This document shows positions 8,739 through 18,101 of a DNA stretch of 64,000 nucleotides, piece by piece (positions within the stretch are counted from its first letter, which is position 1; each line of letters begins with the position of its first letter). This DNA is from Magnetococcales bacterium WMHbin3 (GTDB lineage Bacteria; Pseudomonadota; Magnetococcia; Magnetococcales; Magnetaquicoccaceae), in NCBI GenBank assembly GCA_002753185.1, contig PDZX01000002.1, positions 62,001 to 126,000 on the forward strand, given 5' to 3'. The notes under the pieces were generated by a model that was given only the letters and a program-made list of their open reading frames with translations, made no database searches and was not told the DNA's origin. The position numbers and the translations under genes are program-made.

Positions 8739-9673
8739 TCCATCAAGCACAGGAGATCGCTCTCCGGGTGGCCGACAACATCGCCAGCGTCATGGCCGGT
8801 CAGACCCGCGCCATCCGCTGGCTGCTGGCCGCCTTCGCCAGCGGTGGGCACGTCCTGCTGGAGGATTTCCCCGGCACCGGCAAGACCACCCTGGCCAAGG
8901 CCCTGGCCCACTCCTTCGGGGTGGATTTCAAGCGCATCCAGTTCACGCCGGATCTGCTCCCCTCGGATATCCTGGGCGTCTCCATCTACGAGCAGGAGGC
9001 GCGGAGTTTCCGTTTCCGGGAGGGACCGCTCTTCACCCACATCCTGCTGGCCGACGAGATCAACCGGGCCTCGCCCCGCACCCAGTCCGCCCTGCTGGAG
9101 GCCATGGCCGAGGGTCAGGTGAGCGTTGAGGGGGAACGGCGCAAACTCGCGGAACCCTTCGCGGTCATCGCCACCCAGAACCCCGTGGAATATCACGGCA
9201 CCTATCCGCTGCCCGAGGCGCAACTGGACCGCTTCGCCCTCTGCTTCGGCCTGGGTTACGTCTCCGCCGAGGAGGAGGTGGCCATGATCACCTCCCAGGC
9301 GCACGGCCATCCCCTGGAAGCGTTACGCCCGTGCGCCACCCTGGAGGATACCGTTCTGTTGCGCCAGGCGGTCACCCGCGTCCGGGTGGCCGGGGAGATC
9401 AAACGCTACGCCGTGGACCTGGTCCGCGCCACCAGGGAGGCGCCAGGGGTCGTGCTGGGGGCCGGTCCACGCGCCTCCCTTGCCCTTCTCCGCCTCTCCC
9501 AGGCCCTGGCCCTGATGGATGGCCTGCCCTTCGTCACCCCGGAACCGGTGCGGGAGATCGCCGTACCCCTGCTGGCCCACCGCCTGACCCTCGATCCCCA
9601 GGCCCGTTTCGCCGGACGAACCGGCGCGGCGGTGGTGCAAGAGATCCTGTCCACCTTGCCTGTGCCCGGCTGA
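8735..9673 (+). CDS. MoxR family AAA+ ATPase
   Basis: 312 residues. The MoxR/AAA_3 core carries Walker A DFPGTGKTTL near residue 46, Walker B ILLADEINRASP near 105, sensor 1 IATQNPVEYHGTYPLPEAQLDRF, and the AAA_lid_2 helical domain at the end. MoxR ATPases act as chaperones that mature or insert partner complexes, often through von Willebrand or DUF58 proteins. Here the DUF58 and transglutaminase genes follow with overlapping ends, the widespread MoxR-DUF58-TgpA cluster. The start is a GTG that overlaps the methyltransferase stop. Confidence 0.92.
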   Translation: MIHQAQEIALRVADNIASVMAGQTRAIRWLLAAFASGGHVLLEDFPGTGKTTLAKALAHSFGVDFKRIQFTPDLLPSDILGVSIYEQEARSFRFREGPLFTHILLADEINRASPRTQSALLEAMAEGQVSVEGERRKLAEPFAVIATQNPVEYHGTYPLPEAQLDRFALCFGLGYVSAEEEVAMITSQAHGHPLEALRPCATLEDTVLLRQAVTRVRVAGEIKRYAVDLVRATREAPGVVLGAGPRASLALLRLSQALALMDGLPFVTPEPVREIAVPLLAHRLTLDPQARFAGRTGAAVVQEILSTLPVPG

Positions 9674-11007
9674 TGCGCCGGGTGCAAGCCTTCCTGTATC
9701 CCGCCTATCGCCGCTTCGTGGGCCGTCAATACCGATTCCGGCGCCGCGTCACCGGGCTGGGCAGGGCTTTTATCGCCGGATTGCTGGTCACCGGCGTGCT
9801 GGGGTTGGATACCCGGATGAATGCTCTCCACCAGCTTTTTGCCCTGCTGCTCGGCCTGAGCCTGACCTCCCTGGCCTGGCTGCCGTTCTTTCGGGGCCGC
9901 TTCGCCCTGCATCGGGAACTGCCGCCGTTCTGTTCCGCAGGCGTGGCCACCGCGTACCGGGTGCGGGTGACCAACCTCACCAGCCGCTGGCAGAAGGGAT
10001 TGCGGCTCCTGGAGGAGTTGGCCGATCCCCGGCCCGACCTGGCCGCGTTCCTGGCCGCGCGGGAACCGGGCGAGGAGGAGCGCAACCCCTTCGACCGCAT
10101 GTTGGGGTTTCATCGTTTCGCCTGGCTGACCGCCCGGAGTCAGGCGGCGGCACCCGTCAACGTGGCGATCCCACCCCTGGCGCCGGGAGGAGAGGTCTGG
10201 ATCACCGTCCCTTTCCAGCCCGTGCGTCGCGGTGTGGCCCGTTTTCTGGGCGTCACCCTGGCGCGTCCCGATCCCCTGGGCCTGGTGCAATCCCTGCGTT
10301 TCGTGCCCCTGCCCCAGACCCTGACCGTCTTGCCGCGACGCCGCCCCCTGCCGTCCGGCCTGGCGCTGCCCCCTGGAGGACGGCGCTATCAGCGCGGCGG
10401 CGTGTCCCTGGCCGGTTCGGTGGGGGATGCCGAGGAGTTTCACCATCTGCGCGAATATCGGCCCGGCGATTCCCCCCGTCACATCCATTGGCCCAGCCTG
10501 GCCAAACTGGAAAAACCCATGGTGCGCGCCTTTCGGGAGGAGTTTTTTCTCCGGTATGGCCTGGTGTTGGATACCTTCTCCCCATGGGCTGACGACCGTT
10601 TCGAGGCGGCGGTTTCGCTGGCCGCCAGCCTGGCCGCAACCGTCGAGAGCGGCGATTCGCTGCTGGACCTCCTCTTCGTGGGGCGATGCGGTCATCGGTT
10701 CACCATGGGCCGGGGTGTGGGCCACGCGGCGCATATTCTGGAAATTCTGGCCAAGGTCGAACCGGGCGCCGGGGAGTCGTTTCACCAGTTGAGCGCGCTG
10801 GTGCTCGACCATCTTGCCACCTTGAGCGGGCTGATGCTGATTCTGCTGGCATGGGATCCCCCCCGGCGGGAACTGGTGGCCCGTCTGCGGGGGCGGGGGG
10901 TCCCGGTGGCCGTGGTATTGATGGCGGGCATTGGGGAACAAACCGATCCCGGCCCCATGGCCGATGATCCGGGCCGGTTCCAGATCGTGGAGGCGGCACG
11001 ATGGTGA
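9673..11007 (+). CDS. DUF58 domain protein
   Basis: 444 residues. Two hydrophobic segments lie near the N-terminus (about residues 30-45 and 52-72), then an extracytoplasmic beta-rich part and the DUF58 signature EEFHHLREYRPGDSPRHIHW followed by SLAKLEKPMVRAFREE near residues 257-290. The C-terminal region has a vWA-like look (YGLVLDTFSPWADDRFEAAV). DUF58 proteins are the regular partners of MoxR ATPases. The ATG overlaps the moxR stop by one base (TGATG), and the 3' end overlaps the transglutaminase gene by 7 bases. Longer in-frame sequence upstream lies inside moxR and is not a start. Confidence 0.88.
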   Translation: MRRVQAFLYPAYRRFVGRQYRFRRRVTGLGRAFIAGLLVTGVLGLDTRMNALHQLFALLLGLSLTSLAWLPFFRGRFALHRELPPFCSAGVATAYRVRVTNLTSRWQKGLRLLEELADPRPDLAAFLAAREPGEEERNPFDRMLGFHRFAWLTARSQAAAPVNVAIPPLAPGGEVWITVPFQPVRRGVARFLGVTLARPDPLGLVQSLRFVPLPQTLTVLPRRRPLPSGLALPPGGRRYQRGGVSLAGSVGDAEEFHHLREYRPGDSPRHIHWPSLAKLEKPMVRAFREEFFLRYGLVLDTFSPWADDRFEAAVSLAASLAATVESGDSLLDLLFVGRCGHRFTMGRGVGHAAHILEILAKVEPGAGESFHQLSALVLDHLATLSGLMLILLAWDPPRRELVARLRGRGVPVAVVLMAGIGEQTDPGPMADDPGRFQIVEAARW

Positions 11008-13007
11008 CGCCCCCGCCGTTGCTGTTGGGAGCGGCCATGGCGTTCTGGGGGTGGCAGACCGGCATGGTATGGGTCGGCGTGATCCTTGGGGTTGTGCTGG
11101 AACTGCCCCGGTTCTGGTCGTGGCGGGTGGAAGCGGACCTTGCTGCGTGCGAGCGGGCCGCCGATCTGGGCACGTTGCTGCTGTTGGGTGTGGTTGCCTA
11201 TGGCCTGCTGGTCCGCGCGGATTTGCCGGTTTTGCTGTTCGTGCCGCGCATGTTGCCGCTGGTGTTGTTGCCACTGGTTGCCGTCATGCGTTTCGGGGAG
11301 GTGGCAGCCGTGCCGGTCGGGGTGCTGTTTTGGGCCTTGCGCTCCCGGTTCGTGGCAGGCGCGCCGCCCTTGATCCCCATGGGGTATGTGTTCGTTGGCG
11401 TTTGTCTGCTTGCCGCAGGCGAGGTGGAGAGCCGCAATGCCTGGTATTTCCCAGGGGTGGCGCTGTTGACGGCCTGGGGGTTGTGGCCCTTGCGATCCCG
11501 ACGTTTCCGCGCCTGGACCTGGGCCGGGGTGGTGGCGGTGGGGGTTGGCGTTGGTTTCGGTCTGCAATCCGGACTGCATGCCCTGCAAGGGGTGATGGAG
11601 GAGAAGGTCCCCGGCTGGTTGAGCGCGTGGCTGGCCCCGGAGGCGGACCCCTACCGGACGCGTACCGCTATGGGGGAGTTGGGCAGGCTCAAGCTCTCCG
11701 GCCGCATCCTGTTCCGGGTGGCGCGGGAGCACCCGACGCGGCTCCCCTTGCGGTTGCGGGAGGGGGTGTACACGATTTTTCGGCAGAACGAGTGGCGCGC
11801 CGATCCGTCGTTGTTCTTCGTGGTACTCGCGGCAAAAGATCCCGATCGGCTGGAAACGTTGACCGTGTACCAGGGGCTTGCGCGCAGCAAGACCATGCTG
11901 CCCGTGCCGGCGGGGGTGGTCCGGGTGGCGGGGGAGGGGATCGAGTCGGCGAGCGCCAACCGTCATGGGGTGGTGAGGGTGCATGGCCAGCCCGGTCTGC
12001 TGGCCGCGAGGGTGTGGTATTCCCCGGATGCCTCGCTGGATGCCCCGCCCGGAGAGGCGGATCTGGCGGTGCCGGGGGTCGAATGGCCGCATCTGGACCG
12101 GGTGGTGGCGGAGCTTGGGTTGCGCGATCGTCCGGGGCCGGAGGCGGTGCGGATCCTGGCGGAATATTTTCAGGAGCGTTTCACCTATGACACGGCCCTG
12201 GTCGGGCGAGACCCGGAGAGCACGCCGATCGGCGCGTTCCTGGAGCGCGACCGTCGGGGCCATTGCGAGTATTTCGCCTCCGCGACCGTACTGTTGTTGC
12301 GTCGGGCCGGGATCCCGGCCCGTTACGTGGCGGGGTATTCCGTGAGTGAGTACGACGCGCGGGAGCGGTTGTTCGTGGCGCGTCAGCGTCATGGTCATGC
12401 CTGGGCCATGGCGCATGTGGACGGGGCCTGGATCGAGGTGGACAACACGCCGGAGGTCTGGGAGGCCAGGGATGCGGCGGGGGACGGTTTTTGGCAGCCG
12501 CTGCTGGACGGGGTTTCCTTGGCGTGGTTTCGCCTTGCGGAGTGGCGGCGGGCCATGGAAGGGGATGGCTGGTCGTGGGTGGCTGTGGGGGCGGCGGTCT
12601 GGGTGTTCTGGCGTGTCGGGAAGTGGTTTGCCCGTGGCGGGCGGCGGTCACGTCCGGAAACGAGGGTGGTCCGCACGCCGGATGATTCGCCCTTCGGTCT
12701 GGTGGCGGAGCGGTTGCGTCAGGAGGGGTGGACGCGGGGGATCGGCGAGCCGTGGGGCAGTTTTTTGGAGCGGTGTGGTCGTACCGGTTTGCGGGAGGCA
12801 TTGCGCTGGCATTATGGCCTGCGTTTCGATGCCGCCAACGCCGAGGCCGGCAGTGCCGAGCGGTTGCGGGCCTCGGTGATGGCGTGGCTGAGTCGAACCG
12901 GGGGGGATGGGCCGGTCAGTAGCGATAGCGCCAGTCATGCCTCCATTGGCGGTCCCAGCGGTCGGAGTGGTGGTGATGATGACGCGGCCAGGAATTCCGG
13001 TAGATGA
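11001..13007 (+). CDS. TgpA-like membrane transglutaminase-domain protein
   Basis: 668 residues. The N-terminal third has several membrane helices (about residues 5-190). A DUF3488-type region and a transglutaminase core follow, with the catalytic triad visible as Cys422 (GHCEYFAS), His466 (RHGHAWAMA) and Asp481 (VDNTPE). One more membrane helix lies near 517-535, with a cytoplasmic tail after it. TgpA from Pseudomonas aeruginosa is the characterised relative; it has a periplasmic transglutaminase domain. The last about 30 residues are Gly/Ser/Asp-rich and lie over the antisense end of the gene at 12916-13572, a 92-base tail-to-tail overlap, so this tail is probably not conserved. Confidence 0.88.
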   Translation: MVTPPPLLLGAAMAFWGWQTGMVWVGVILGVVLELPRFWSWRVEADLAACERAADLGTLLLLGVVAYGLLVRADLPVLLFVPRMLPLVLLPLVAVMRFGEVAAVPVGVLFWALRSRFVAGAPPLIPMGYVFVGVCLLAAGEVESRNAWYFPGVALLTAWGLWPLRSRRFRAWTWAGVVAVGVGVGFGLQSGLHALQGVMEEKVPGWLSAWLAPEADPYRTRTAMGELGRLKLSGRILFRVAREHPTRLPLRLREGVYTIFRQNEWRADPSLFFVVLAAKDPDRLETLTVYQGLARSKTMLPVPAGVVRVAGEGIESASANRHGVVRVHGQPGLLAARVWYSPDASLDAPPGEADLAVPGVEWPHLDRVVAELGLRDRPGPEAVRILAEYFQERFTYDTALVGRDPESTPIGAFLERDRRGHCEYFASATVLLLRRAGIPARYVAGYSVSEYDARERLFVARQRHGHAWAMAHVDGAWIEVDNTPEVWEARDAAGDGFWQPLLDGVSLAWFRLAEWRRAMEGDGWSWVAVGAAVWVFWRVGKWFARGGRRSRPETRVVRTPDDSPFGLVAERLRQEGWTRGIGEPWGSFLERCGRTGLREALRWHYGLRFDAANAEAGSAERLRASVMAWLSRTGGDGPVSSDSASHASIGGPSGRSGGDDDAARNSGR

Positions 13008-13572
13008 CGACACTCGACGAGGGGTAATAGACCGGTTCCCGGACCACGTAGCGGGTCACCGGGCGGGTGACGATCACGGTCTGGGCGGGGGCTGTCGTCA
13101 CCACCTGGTTGGGGGGCGGGAAGCGGTCCACGAGCCGCCATTGGCCGTAGTCGTCGCGGCAGGTCAGGCCGTTGACGGTCTCCCGTTTGCCATCGATCCT
13201 GGCCTGGAGTTCGAGTTCCCGGCAGACGCGGCCATCGACGGTTTGGGCCGGTTGCGGGGTGGCCACGTAGGAGACCCTGGAGTCTGGATTGACCCAGGTG
13301 ACGGTATTGTAGGAGGGTCCGTATTCCAGGGCGTCGTTGATCACCACCTGTCCCTGTTTTTCCTCTTCGTTGCCGATGGCGTAGCCCAGCAGGCCGCCGG
13401 CCAGGGCGCCGATCAGGGTATTGCCCCCCCGATTCTTGGCCGGTCCGGAGAGGCTGCCCACCACAGCGCCGGTCAGTGCGCCGACCCCCGCGCCTCCTGC
13501 CGCGTCCGCCACGGCCAGGGTGGGGGAAAAGAGCAGACTGGCCGCAGCCAGCATCGTCATCCAGCGTTTCAT
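12916..13572 (-). CDS. glycine-zipper envelope protein
   Basis: 218 residues. There is a signal peptide (KRWMTMLAAASLLFSPTLAVA, cleavage about residue 22) and a glycine-zipper 2TM region about 25-70 (GGAGVGALTGAVVGSLSG, then GGNTLIGALAGGLLGYAIG). A central conserved part has two cysteines (VCRELELQ and LTCRDDYGQW), and the basic/aromatic tail is rich in His, Arg, Trp and Tyr. Proteins of this plan (17 kDa surface antigen / RcnB-like tails) sit in the periplasm or outer membrane. The role is unknown. The His-rich tail could bind metal, but that is inference. Confidence 0.75.
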   Translation of the reverse strand: MKRWMTMLAAASLLFSPTLAVADAAGGAGVGALTGAVVGSLSGPAKNRGGNTLIGALAGGLLGYAIGNEEEKQGQVVINDALEYGPSYNTVTWVNPDSRVSYVATPQPAQTVDGRVCRELELQARIDGKRETVNGLTCRDDYGQWRLVDRFPPPNQVVTTAPAQTVIVTRPVTRYVVREPVYYPSSSVVIYRNSWPRHHHHHSDRWDRQWRHDWRYRY

Positions 13573-13753
13573 TGTCTTTCTCCATGGTTCAGAGCAGCGT
13601 CAATACGGAAAATCTGGTTCCTCTTGCCACTGGATGATAGCATAGCGCATCCGGTTGGGAGAGTCCATCGGCTTGTCGGATCAGACGGTTCGAGGTGGGG
13701 GTTTTGTCCGAGGGGTGGCAGATTTTTTTTCCTTTGCCTTGGAAATGAAGAAT

Positions 13754-16531
13754 ATGAGCACATACACGGGAATGCGCTGGTTCAAGTGCGATCTGCACGT
13801 CCACACTCCGGTGGATGGCGACAACGATCCGCAAGAGAAAGCCAGGCAGTTCCTGAACCGTTGCCACGATGTCGGACTGCATGTCATCGGCGTCACCGAT
13901 CACAATTTTTCGGTGAAGCGTGACCCAAAGGATTGGTTCCTGACTCGCTTGGTCGAGCAAAACCGGCAGGTGGCCAATGCGCGAGGAGTCGCACCCCTCA
14001 CGATTTTTCCAGGCTTCGAGGTCGATATCGATTATCACGTCCTTTGTCTTTTCAAGCCAGTTGCCAAATCGGCGGCACTGGCAGGCATCAACGATACATT
14101 GATCAAACTCGGTTTGGACGAAAGCCAACGGTTCGCGTCCGGAAGATACGCGCCGCTCCGTTACAATGACGCCAAGGTTCCACTCAAGAGATTACTCGAA
14201 ATCGTCCAGAAGAAGCATGGGGGCCTCGTCATTGCCGCGCATGCGGATCGAAAGGACGGGATGCTCTCTGACGCTGCTCACAAGGAAGATTATGCGCTCC
14301 AGGATTTGTACTGTGTTGAACTGACCCAGAAGCCGCCCGTCCACAGGTACAAAGACATCTTGGATGGGAACAACCCGGACTGGCGACGGGAACGTTTTCA
14401 TCCCGCCTGGATCATGTCGTCCGACGCCAAATTCTTGGTCATGGATCCGGATGGAAACCCCGTGGCCAACTCGCTTGGCTATCGGCATACCTGGATCAAA
14501 ATGTCAAAACCCTCCATCGAGTCGCTCCGGCAGGCATTTCTCGATCCCATATCCCGCATCCGTCCAGGAGGTGAAAATCCCGCCGATCAGGAGCGACATG
14601 CCCGCATTGTGTCGCTTTCGGTATCCGGAGCCGCCTTCCTGGGTGATCAGGAGGTGGCGTTCTCTCCCAATCTCAACTGCATCATCGGTGGACGTGGCAG
14701 CGGCAAGTCGGCGCTTCTGGAAGGGATGCGTCTGGCCATGGGTAAGGACAAAGATCCCAAATTGGACAGCAAGACTAATGAGAAGTTAGAGCGCATCCGT
14801 AAATTACTCAAGCAGAATCCAGGTTCTAAGGTGCGGGTTCACTGGTGTGATGCCGATGGGGTGGAGGATCAATTGGAGTATGTCGTTTCGTTGGCGGGTA
14901 GTGAGTCCTGCCGCGTCGAAGGGCGCGACATGCAGGACCCAGAGGCTTTTCTGCGGGCGCTGCCGGTGCAGTTTTTCAGCCAGCAGCAGTTGAATCAGGT
15001 CACGGAGCAAAACGGAGCAGGGTTGCTGGCGTTGCTCGACGATTTCGCCAGGGCGGATCTGCATCCTTTATGGCAGAGGGAGCGGGAGTTGCGTAGGGAA
15101 ATCGGGCAACTCTTTGCCACCATGAGCATTTTGGAACAAGCGGAAAAGGATTTTTTCAGATTGCAGCAGGAAAGCGTCGAGTTGGAACGGCAGTGGGAGG
15201 CACGCGCGGCCTTGCGGGATGAGGCCATCAGGCACCAGGGATTGCAGGCGGAACAGGCTTATGTGCGAAAATTGTATCAGGTATTAAATGATGATCGTGC
15301 TCGTTTTCAATCGATCGCGGAAGATGTGTGCGCAACCCATCCGACTCTGGGTTCCGATATCCAGCGCTGGCCCCATGGCGCCTGGTTCAAGCAAAAGGAT
15401 GATGAAGTCTTGCAGGCCAAGGAAACCCTGAAAGCCGCCATCGTGCAAGCTGCGGAAACCTATCATCAAGCCGTTGTGGATTCATTCAAAAACGATCCTG
15501 AGTGGCCTGCAATCAAATCGCGGATCGATAATGCCGATGCCATGTTTACCCAGGTATGCGCAGCCAAGGGAGTTGCGCCAGGAGATGTCAGTCGTATTCA
15601 GGAAATCGGTCAGAAACGGCAGGTCAAGAAGCAGGAGGTGGAGCAGAAAAAGAAAGAGCGCGACCGGTTGCAGCAGGATCTGAAGCGTTTGCCCGATGCG
15701 TTCCAGTCGTTGCATGACACTTGGCGAGAGATGCATTGGGTCCGTGATCGGCTTGCCCAGGAGATCGCCAGCAAAGCCCAATGGATCGGGTTGAAGGTTG
15801 AGCAAGGCAAGGATGCCGACTCGTTTCGCTCGGCCTGGAGCAAATTCTCCATCAATGGCAGAACAAGGCTCGGACGCGCCTGGCCGGAGATAGGTGAACT
15901 CGTCCACCAGGAATTCATGTCCAGTGCTCAAGGCGGTCATGCCTCCCCATGGGCGATGGTGCAGGAGTGGGTCGATCGGAATGGCACGCTGCCAACCGCC
16001 GTTTCAGAAAAGTTGGGGGAGTTGCGGATACCATTTGAAGAGATTCGCTCCTTCCTGACCGGCCCCGCGCGTCAAATGTGGCAGGATGTGCGCGTGACCC
16101 GCGTAGAGGATGCCGTTGATCTCGTACTGTATCGCGATGGGTTCGTGGAAGTGGGTCGGATTTCGGATGGAACCCTTTCCGATGGTCAGCGCAACACGGC
16201 ACTCTTGGCCATGTTGATGGCCAGGGGGGATCATCCCCTGATCATCGATCAGCCCGAGGACGAACTGGATTCCAATTTTATCTATCGTGAACTGGTCCCC
16301 ATGCTGCGCCGGCTGAAACAGACCCGCCAGATCATTCTGGTGACGCATAATGCCAACCTGCCCGTCAACGGAGACGCCGAGCTGGTGTTTGCGCTCGAAG
16401 CGCGGGAGGGACATGGTGTCCGAATTGCTTCGGGGGGGTTGGATCAAGAGGATGTGACCAGGGCCGTGTTGGACATCATGGAAGGGTCGGAAAAGGCATT
16501 CCATCAGCGCAAGGAAAAATATCATTTTTGA
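13754..16531 (+). CDS. PHP-domain SMC-like ATPase (TrlF-like), candidate defence protein
   Basis: 925 residues. The N-terminal PHP phosphoesterase domain carries metal ligands in CDLHVHTPVDGD (residues about 13-24), VIGVTDHN and LVIAAHADRKDG. Next comes an SMC/RecN-like ATPase: Walker A IIGGRGSGKSALLEGM near residue 310, long coiled coil about 430-660 rich in Glu/Gln/Lys, signature GTLSDGQRN near 810, Walker B PLIIDQPEDELD near 830, and the H-loop LVTHNANLPV. This is the plan of the TrlF family of AAA-like ATPases. PHP domains are nucleases or phosphoesterases; SMC-like ATPases suggest DNA or RNA sensing. The DNA is clearly less GC-rich than its neighbours, pointing to transfer. The start is chosen at 13754 (GGAA 9 bases upstream); 13745 is also possible. 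The AlbA_2 gene follows 14 bases later. Confidence 0.85.
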   Translation: MSTYTGMRWFKCDLHVHTPVDGDNDPQEKARQFLNRCHDVGLHVIGVTDHNFSVKRDPKDWFLTRLVEQNRQVANARGVAPLTIFPGFEVDIDYHVLCLFKPVAKSAALAGINDTLIKLGLDESQRFASGRYAPLRYNDAKVPLKRLLEIVQKKHGGLVIAAHADRKDGMLSDAAHKEDYALQDLYCVELTQKPPVHRYKDILDGNNPDWRRERFHPAWIMSSDAKFLVMDPDGNPVANSLGYRHTWIKMSKPSIESLRQAFLDPISRIRPGGENPADQERHARIVSLSVSGAAFLGDQEVAFSPNLNCIIGGRGSGKSALLEGMRLAMGKDKDPKLDSKTNEKLERIRKLLKQNPGSKVRVHWCDADGVEDQLEYVVSLAGSESCRVEGRDMQDPEAFLRALPVQFFSQQQLNQVTEQNGAGLLALLDDFARADLHPLWQRERELRREIGQLFATMSILEQAEKDFFRLQQESVELERQWEARAALRDEAIRHQGLQAEQAYVRKLYQVLNDDRARFQSIAEDVCATHPTLGSDIQRWPHGAWFKQKDDEVLQAKETLKAAIVQAAETYHQAVVDSFKNDPEWPAIKSRIDNADAMFTQVCAAKGVAPGDVSRIQEIGQKRQVKKQEVEQKKKERDRLQQDLKRLPDAFQSLHDTWREMHWVRDRLAQEIASKAQWIGLKVEQGKDADSFRSAWSKFSINGRTRLGRAWPEIGELVHQEFMSSAQGGHASPWAMVQEWVDRNGTLPTAVSEKLGELRIPFEEIRSFLTGPARQMWQDVRVTRVEDAVDLVLYRDGFVEVGRISDGTLSDGQRNTALLAMLMARGDHPLIIDQPEDELDSNFIYRELVPMLRRLKQTRQIILVTHNANLPVNGDAELVFALEAREGHGVRIASGGLDQEDVTRAVLDIMEGSEKAFHQRKEKYHF

Positions 16532-16545
16532 AATGGGAATTCTTC

Positions 16546-17844
16546 ATGTACGAATCCATTGACGAGTTGCTTCTCGAAATCGCCGCAGGAGAAGATACCT
16601 GGTTGGAATTGAAGGAAGTGCTCTTCCGTGGCGATCAGCCGAGATTTGCCAACGAAGGTCTCAGTGCCCCCAAGGACATTGCCGAGGTCTTCACTTCCAT
16701 GGCGAACACGGAAGGAGGGGAGATCCTGTTCGGCGTCAACAAATCCGGGCAGGTGGTCGGGATCGATCCCGGCAGGCGTGGGTTGTTCGAGCAATGGGTG
16801 GTGAATTGCGCCTTACATAACTGCGAACCAAAGGGGAGCCTGGAGCCGCGTTTGAACTGGCGTCATCTGCCGGATGCCGATGGCGTGGAAAGACTGGTGC
16901 TGCAGGTCGGCATTCCCAAATCCCGCTTTTATGTGCATCATACTTCGGATGGCAGGTTTTTGAAGAGGGTCGGCAGCCATCGTTCCCCCATCCCGGCGGA
17001 ACAGCTTGGCCGTCTGTTGGCGGCAAGGTCATTGCTCGTTCCCTTCGAGGAGCGTCCCAGCCCCGGATCCAGCCTCGACGATTTCAATTTCGACCGTTTC
17101 GACGCCTACCATTCCCGCAGGTTCGGCTGTTCCTACCGGGCGAGCGGTACGCCAGAGGAGCGGTTGTTGGGCAATCTGAAACTGGCCATGTGCAACGATG
17201 ATGGCCTGTGGCGCCTGACCAATCTGGGCGTGCTGCTTTTCTGCGACCGGCCATCGAACCGGTTGCCCGGCGCCTATGTCGAAATCGCGGTCCACGATCA
17301 TGGCGTGGCCGATGGCCGGACCCTCGATGTCAAGCGCTTCGAGGGGCCTCTCAACACCCAGGTCGATGGCGTGCTGGATTATCTCTCGCACAGCCCGTTC
17401 TTGGCCATCCGCGCGGAAAAGACGGTCATGGGACGCCTGGATAAGCCCATCTATGCCCCTCTCGCCGTCCAGGAGGCGATCGTCAACGCGGTCGTGCATC
17501 GCGATTACGAGCTGACTGGTTCGCAAATACTCGTCAACCTCTTTCCCGACCGGATGGAGATCCGCAATCCTGGAGCACTGCACAACACGCTCCAACCGGA
17601 AAACCTGTACGCCGGATGTCAACCCATCCGGCGCAATCAGCATCTGTGTGGATTCTTTCGGGATTTTCCGGACCCTGTCACCGGACGCAGCCTGATGGAG
17701 GCGCGCGGCGTCGGATTTCTCGCCATGATTCGGGAAAGTCAGGCGATATCGGGTCGCAGGCCCTCCTTCGAGGTGATCGGGCAGGCCATCAAATTGACGA
17801 TCTTCGCTGGCGGCGTCGCCTTGGACGACGCCTGTCCCGACTGA
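16546..17844 (+). CDS. AlbA_2 (Schlafen-type) ATP-binding protein
   Basis: 432 residues. The N-terminal AlbA_2/Schlafen-like nucleic-acid-binding domain is about residues 1-135: EDTWLELKEVLF, then DIAEVFTSMANTEGGEILFGV and the GVNKSGQVVGID turn. A middle region follows, then the HATPase_c_4-type segment VQEAIVNAVVHRDYELTGSQI and PDRMEIRNPG near 305-345. Proteins of this plan are annotated as transcriptional regulators or RNA-binding ATPases, and Schlafen-type domains can be RNases. The frame extends to a TTG at 16528 overlapping the previous stop, but the ATG at 16546 has GGGAA 6 bases upstream. Tight linkage to the PHP-ATPase gene suggests they work together. Confidence 0.8.
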   Translation: MYESIDELLLEIAAGEDTWLELKEVLFRGDQPRFANEGLSAPKDIAEVFTSMANTEGGEILFGVNKSGQVVGIDPGRRGLFEQWVVNCALHNCEPKGSLEPRLNWRHLPDADGVERLVLQVGIPKSRFYVHHTSDGRFLKRVGSHRSPIPAEQLGRLLAARSLLVPFEERPSPGSSLDDFNFDRFDAYHSRRFGCSYRASGTPEERLLGNLKLAMCNDDGLWRLTNLGVLLFCDRPSNRLPGAYVEIAVHDHGVADGRTLDVKRFEGPLNTQVDGVLDYLSHSPFLAIRAEKTVMGRLDKPIYAPLAVQEAIVNAVVHRDYELTGSQILVNLFPDRMEIRNPGALHNTLQPENLYAGCQPIRRNQHLCGFFRDFPDPVTGRSLMEARGVGFLAMIRESQAISGRRPSFEVIGQAIKLTIFAGGVALDDACPD

Positions 17845-17865
17845 AACCATAGAACGGCCCGACCG

Positions 17866-18066
17866 TCACATCCCCAGGCGCTGCGCGTTGCACGTCCCCA
17901 GGGCGTTGGCCATCACCACCCAACTGACGGGCATGGCGTCGAGGTGGGGCGGATTGCCCACCTCGTCGATCAGGCACAGCCACTCCAGCATCTCCTCGTA
18001 TTCCGGCTCCATGTCCCCCAGCCACTCCAGCCGCGTATGGATCGGGTTCTTCATGTATTGTCCCAT
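17866..18066 (-). CDS. small acidic hypothetical protein
   Basis: 66 residues: a short basic start, then an acidic helix (EPEYEEMLEWLCLIDEV) and a C-terminal NALGTCNAQRLG. The start at 18066 has AAAGGAA about 8 bases ahead; a second ATG lies four codons further in. I do not recognise it. It lies 21 bases from the convergent AlbA_2 gene and diverges from argJ, with a 14-base perfect palindrome in between. It could belong to the transferred module or be an older resident. Confidence 0.5.
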   Translation of the reverse strand: MGQYMKNPIHTRLEWLGDMEPEYEEMLEWLCLIDEVGNPPHLDAMPVSWVVMANALGTCNAQRLGM

Positions 18067-18101
18067 GGGTTGGTTTCCTTTATCATCGTCAACAGTTTAA
18101 C

